Positions 41,701-44,018 of a DNA stretch of 44,018 bases are shown here, in pieces. The stretch covers positions 1 to 44,018 of the forward strand of contig CALEMB010000093.1 in NCBI GenBank assembly GCA_937902805.1. Direction: 5' to 3'. Source of the stretch: an uncultured Bacteroidales bacterium. Its GTDB lineage: Bacteria > Bacteroidota > Bacteroidia > Bacteroidales > F082. The position numbers and the translations under genes were made by a program. The notes under the pieces are model-generated. The model did no database searches. It worked only from the letters and a program-made list of their open reading frames with translations, and was not told where the DNA came from. Every line of letters starts with the position of its first letter. The stretch's first letter is position 1.

Positions 41701-44018
41701 CCGTCATCTTGGCATTGGCAGTTGTTGTTCCTCCATTGACGAGTGCGGCAAATTCCTGCCAATCCAATACGGAGCCGATGAGATAATTGCCGTCAGCATC
41801 CTGCTGCAAACCTGCATAGGCCTGAGTCGGGTTGTTGGTATAACCACCATTTATACTTCTGTAAACACGATAATTCACGTCGTTGGTCAGTACTGGCTCT
41901 GGGTCTGTGCCGATGCGCTGTCCCCAAACCATATCAGTACGGCTGGCCTGTAACATGTAAGCAATAGTGCCGTCGGCAAGTTGCTCTGTCGTGGCTGCTG
42001 TGCCTTGCACGGTACCAAAGGCCGTCTTGTAGTAGCAATGATTGAGAGTTATTATATATTGGCTATAGTCCTGATTTCTGACAAAAGTATAACATTTAGT
42101 CCATCGATCTGATGTTGCTGGAACATCAGTACCATCAGCAAATATAACCAAACAGTTGTTTAAAATAGCCGTTCCTGCAGTATGGTGTCCTACAAACCCA
42201 GCATGAGACTTTTTAGCTACCGACTGTATCTTTCCGCTATAGAAACAGTCATTCATTGTTAAAAGGCTACCATCCTGACGGAACACAAAACCAGAAAACG
42301 TGTCAGCAGTATTGTTAGATGAAACAATGTCAACGGAACTCCAGCAGCGTTCAATCGTATTTTCGCCGTAGGCCCAGCCGACCAAACCTGTGGCTCCAAT
42401 CTTATCAGCCGTTACGGTTCCTGCTGTATGCAGATTGCGGATGGTGGCGCCATTAATATCCCTGAACGGAGCCGCACCCAAGTAACCTTGGCCGGATTCT
42501 ATGGTCATGCCAGAGGTGTTGTAGTGAATGGTCAATGTGTGTCCCTGACCGTCGAAGATGCCCGCATAAGGTGTGGCAAAAGAACCCAGCATAGTTTGGT
42601 CATCGCCGAGGTCAATGTCTGCAGTCATCTTGGCATTGGCAGTTGGCGTTGTCTGTACCAATGTAGCAAAGTCCTGCCAGTCCTGTACGGAGCCAAGGAG
42701 GTAATACCCGTCAGCATCTTGTGTAAGATGTGTAAGAGAAATAAACGTCTTCAGCATCGGCTGGTTGGTAACGGGGTCTTGCACCCAAATTTCTTCGGTG
42801 CGATTAGCCTGTAAGGCGATGGTAACAGTGCCGTCGGCAAGGGTCGTTGGGGTGGCCTGTGTGCCTTGAACAGTGCCTAAAGCATTGACGTAATAGCAGT
42901 TGGATACATTCACATGGCTGGCATAACCGCTACCAAAGGTGGTGGAGAAGGTTCCTGAGCCGTTGCTGCCGCTTGTAACATTGGTACAGTCGAAGGTACC
43001 CGCTTGCAAACAGTTCTGGATGGTCACCGTTCCATCGGGGATGCCCAACATACCGCCCCAAGTTACGCCAATGTTCTCTCCGCCGATGCTGCCGCTGAAC
43101 AGGCAATCGGTGATGTGAAGCTGGCCGTAATACCACAAACGGGCAACAATGCCACCATGGAAGGAAGAATTATTGAAAGCATTGCCGTTGTTGACGTAAC
43201 TGGATGTAATGTTGACGGAACTCACGCAGTTGGTGACGTAGCTGTGTATTTGTTGACCGTACACGTTGCCAACGATACCTGCGGCATACCTGTTGCTGGT
43301 GTTGATGCTTCCAGCCACATGCAGGTTCTTGATGGTGGCGTTCTTGACATGACGGAACGGCGCACAGAAGATTTCGTTAGTCTGATAGTGGATGGTCAGT
43401 GTATGGCCTTGACCGTCAAAGATACCCTGATAGAGCACGTTGCCAGTGCCATCGTTGTTTTCTATTGTTCCACTACCCACCATTGTCTGGTCGTTGCCAA
43501 GGTCAATGTCTGCCGTCATCTTGGCATTGGCAGTTGCTGTTCCTCCATTGACGAGTGCGGCAAATTCCTGCCAATCCAATACGGAGCCGATGAGATAATT
43601 GCCGTCAGCATCCTGCTGCAAACCTGCATAGGCCTGAGTCGGGTTGTTGGTATAACCACCATTTATACTTCTGTAAACACGATAATTCACGTCGTTGGTC
43701 AGTACTGGCTCTGGGTCTGTGCCGATGCGCTGTCCCCAAACCATATCAGTACGGTTGGCCTGTAACTTGTAGGCAATAGTGCCGTCGGCAAGTTGCTCTG
43801 TCGTAGCCGCCGTGCCTTGTACGCTGCCAAGTTGTTGCGTGTAGTAGCAGTTGTTGATGGTAGTGGTTCCACTTCCTTGTCGCATGATGCAATAGCTATA
43901 GAGGGATCCTGAACTGAGCGCAGATGGGGCAAAAAAGCAGTTCTCGATGGTTGCAGTGCCGTATTTGTAGCCCATGATGCCACCATTGCCCCATGCATTG
44001 GGTGCATCAAAGCTGCCG
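38768..44018 (-). CDS. Giant GLUG-repeat T9SS surface protein (5' partial)
   Basis: At least 1749 residues; the N-terminus is outside the window because the frame stays open to its edge, so the ATG at 43975 is internal. Most of the protein consists of repeated modules with GLUG-type motifs (for example GGVIGYNNERVTIENCHVAN and GIVGNVYGQ), which suggests a beta-helical adhesin or glycan-binding surface protein. Each block has the phrase ADIDLGDDQTM followed by GIFDGQGHTLTI. Next come a region with NLVGNPFVEEATVNMPYYKM and a type A T9SS sorting domain (last 70 residues, VYVLRLINGDNVKTQKIIIK). The last 500 bp carry five REP-like elements in frame. The ligand is unknown. Confidence 0.88.
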   Translation of the reverse strand, partial: GSFDAPNAWGNGGIMGYKYGTATIENCFFAPSALSSGSLYSYCIMRQGSGTTTINNCYYTQQLGSVQGTAATTEQLADGTIAYKLQANRTDMVWGQRIGTDPEPVLTNDVNYRVYRSINGGYTNNPTQAYAGLQQDADGNYLIGSVLDWQEFAALVNGGTATANAKMTADIDLGNDQTMVGSGTIENNDGTGNVLYQGIFDGQGHTLTIHYQTNEIFCAPFRHVKNATIKNLHVAGSINTSNRYAAGIVGNVYGQQIHSYVTNCVSSVNITSSYVNNGNAFNNSSFHGGIVARLWYYGQLHITDCLFSGSIGGENIGVTWGGMLGIPDGTVTIQNCLQAGTFDCTNVTSGSNGSGTFSTTFGSGYASHVNVSNCYYVNALGTVQGTQATPTTLADGTVTIALQANRTEEIWVQDPVTNQPMLKTFISLTHLTQDADGYYLLGSVQDWQDFATLVQTTPTANAKMTADIDLGDDQTMLGSFATPYAGIFDGQGHTLTIHYNTSGMTIESGQGYLGAAPFRDINGATIRNLHTAGTVTADKIGATGLVGWAYGENTIERCWSSVDIVSSNNTADTFSGFVFRQDGSLLTMNDCFYSGKIQSVAKKSHAGFVGHHTAGTAILNNCLVIFADGTDVPATSDRWTKCYTFVRNQDYSQYIITLNHCYYKTAFGTVQGTAATTEQLADGTIAYMLQASRTDMVWGQRIGTDPEPVLTNDVNYRVYRSINGGYTNNPTQAYAGLQQDADGNYLIGSVLDWQEFAALVNGGTTTANAKMTADIDLGDDQTMVGTENNKYQGTFDGQGHKLTIAYNVTEDNAAPFRFVSGANIRNLHVDGTINTTQQFAGGVVARAVTSVTSISNCWSSVNIIGTYNEGSGGDTDFHGGLVAIAINASTTIDLVHLNDCLFTGSIKGGDATRSHCANFIGLQEYANSTITNCLSTATYTDQKQYNASYHWYHGGGTVSNALFLHANYTSGNGGRGTQISTEQLADGTATATLNAGRTGDDALWVQDPVTNQPMLALFANTISFNGDGSEDNPFIITTTAELDYLAFLVNGVTTFYGKYFKLGADIEYNPNFLTIDNNGDGVNDSNYTPIGNGFYIGNNGSYPFENYSFQGYFDGDGHTISGIRIYRDSITDDDKFQGVFGILSDYSRNDSFNTCVCNLTVTDTEITGFWNIGGVIGYNNERVTIENCHVANNVVLHVIQPGSQNIGGIVGHNSGNVAHCSSAVTITVTSDASNGFNTNKFGGLVGTNTNHGILANNLVIGATIPVSNTNTAQAAGKAYGAILGWATSSYSITRHNYYSACTVGGVPNATNVGCGDSFGPHDLNDNNGAVPGYLHNVTGYGNSTESDHWALIASPVTNEGGIAPTAVGNLIADPATEYDLYRFNQNASMEWENYKNPTHTTGFTLENGKGYLYANKKNVTLAFAGTINTDSSMDVNLNYDGNARLAGYNLVGNPFVEEATVNMPYYKMNAAGDDIEPETSSVAIPAFTGVIVQATTTEQHVTFTKSGGAKSGGKPEKQGSLQLTLTKGGPSTGSGTIHDKAIVSFNEGAQLGKYIFNENHAKLYIPQGSEDYAIVSVGRDGVHTVSTRMPVNFKAKENGQYTITVKPEGVEMSYLHLIDNMTGADVDLLALRPFDGPQGPQAQGPASYTFFAKTTDYASRFKLVFVTNNEDGPSTGSGAFAFIDASGNIIITEDVSDAMLQVIDVMGRVLVCRDAPRASAIATAGMTPGVYVLRLINGDNVKTQKIIIK
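38861..38879. repeat. REP-like palindrome inside the surface-protein gene
   Basis: Arms GGACGCAC and GTGCGTCC around GCG. It is translated (minus strand) as part of CRDAPRASAIA within the T9SS sorting domain. Confidence 0.8.
38981..39004. repeat. REP-like CTGAGCCTGTCGAAGG, in-frame copy
   Basis: Read on the minus strand it encodes DGPSTGSGAF, just before the T9SS sorting domain. Confidence 0.8.
39084..39130. repeat. Compound REP-like copy
   Basis: Two partial CCCTGAG copies and two TCGAAGGG words, a rearranged or nested insertion of the same family. Read as LRPFDGPQGPQAQGP in the protein. Confidence 0.7.
39258..39285. repeat. 28-bp perfect palindrome, second copy, in frame
   Basis: Arms GTAGAGACGGTGTG and CACACCGTCTCTAC, the same element as at 35273-35300 with a changed centre. 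Encodes GRDGVHTVST. Confidence 0.88.
39410..39434. repeat. REP-like CTGAGCCTGTCGAAGG, in-frame copy
   Basis: Encodes GGPSTGSGT on the minus strand. The core is the same as at 1397-1421. Confidence 0.8.
41664..42007. repeat. Internal 344-bp repeat of the surface protein, copy B
   Basis: Nearly identical to 43476-43819, exactly 1812 bp (604 codons) apart. Encodes ADGTIAY through TADIDLG. A partial third relative is near 42600-42690. Confidence 0.85.
43476..43819. repeat. Internal 344-bp repeat of the surface protein, copy A
   Basis: Partner of 41664-42007 with only scattered mismatches. Such similarity suggests recent duplication or gene conversion between modules. Confidence 0.85.

Overview
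The window looks like chromosome of a member of the Bacteroidales, Bacteroidota, that has a type IX secretion system (T9SS). Most genes are preceded by the Bacteroidota -7 promoter element TAnnTTTG(C), Shine-Dalgarno sites are not evident, and there are three proteins with T9SS C-terminal sorting domains. Other genes also fit: a long PurL, a DUF4837 lipoprotein, a Bacteroides-type tryptophanase and a cysteate synthase. No transposase, integrase, tRNA, rRNA or CRISPR array was seen.

Layout. (1) 1-1300: a Fic-family AMP transferase gene on the minus strand. (2) 1321-2154: a gene-free, repeat-rich stretch with a candidate two-hairpin small RNA and an 11-bp tandem repeat. (3) 2155-21529: a 19-kb defence island. 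In order it holds a WYL regulator, a SNF2/RapA-type helicase, an Hsp70/actin-fold ATPase with a duplicated insert, a methylase-like protein fused to a histidine-kinase ATPase domain, a receiver-domain protein, then type I restriction-modification genes hsdM, a DUF1016 (YhcG) nuclease, hsdS, a DUF4143 AAA ATPase and hsdR. (4) 21742-38289: mainly housekeeping and metabolic genes (purL, ybaK-like, GNAT, AI-2E-type permease, MltD-like transglycosylase, DUF4837, small lipoprotein, HSDR_N_2 protein, cysteate synthase, T9SS cargo, tnaA, MntP-like, endonuclease I, corA). (5) 38418-44018: a small secreted protein and a very large GLUG-repeat T9SS surface protein whose N-terminus lies outside the window.

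Main result. Four promoters in the island (before the helicase, the methylase-kinase, hsdM and hsdR) share one architecture: TTCA, 7 bases, TGAAC, 10 bases, then TAnTTTTGC. Arms and spacings are identical in all four. The element is absent before the WYL gene, the DUF4143 ATPase and the flanking genes I checked. This indicates one regulon of four transcripts joining the SNF2/Hsp70/methylase-kinase/receiver cassette to the complete type I RM system. The WYL protein is the obvious candidate regulator. The methylase-like protein has Cys where HsdM has the catalytic Asn of NPPF, and it carries kinase N, G1 and G2 boxes. The next gene has a complete receiver acidic pocket. The cassette therefore resembles a phospho-signalling DNA sensor wired to restriction, a combination I do not recognise as a named defence system.

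The flanks also carry several families of short palindromic (REP-like) repeats, some of them inside the reading frame of the giant surface protein.
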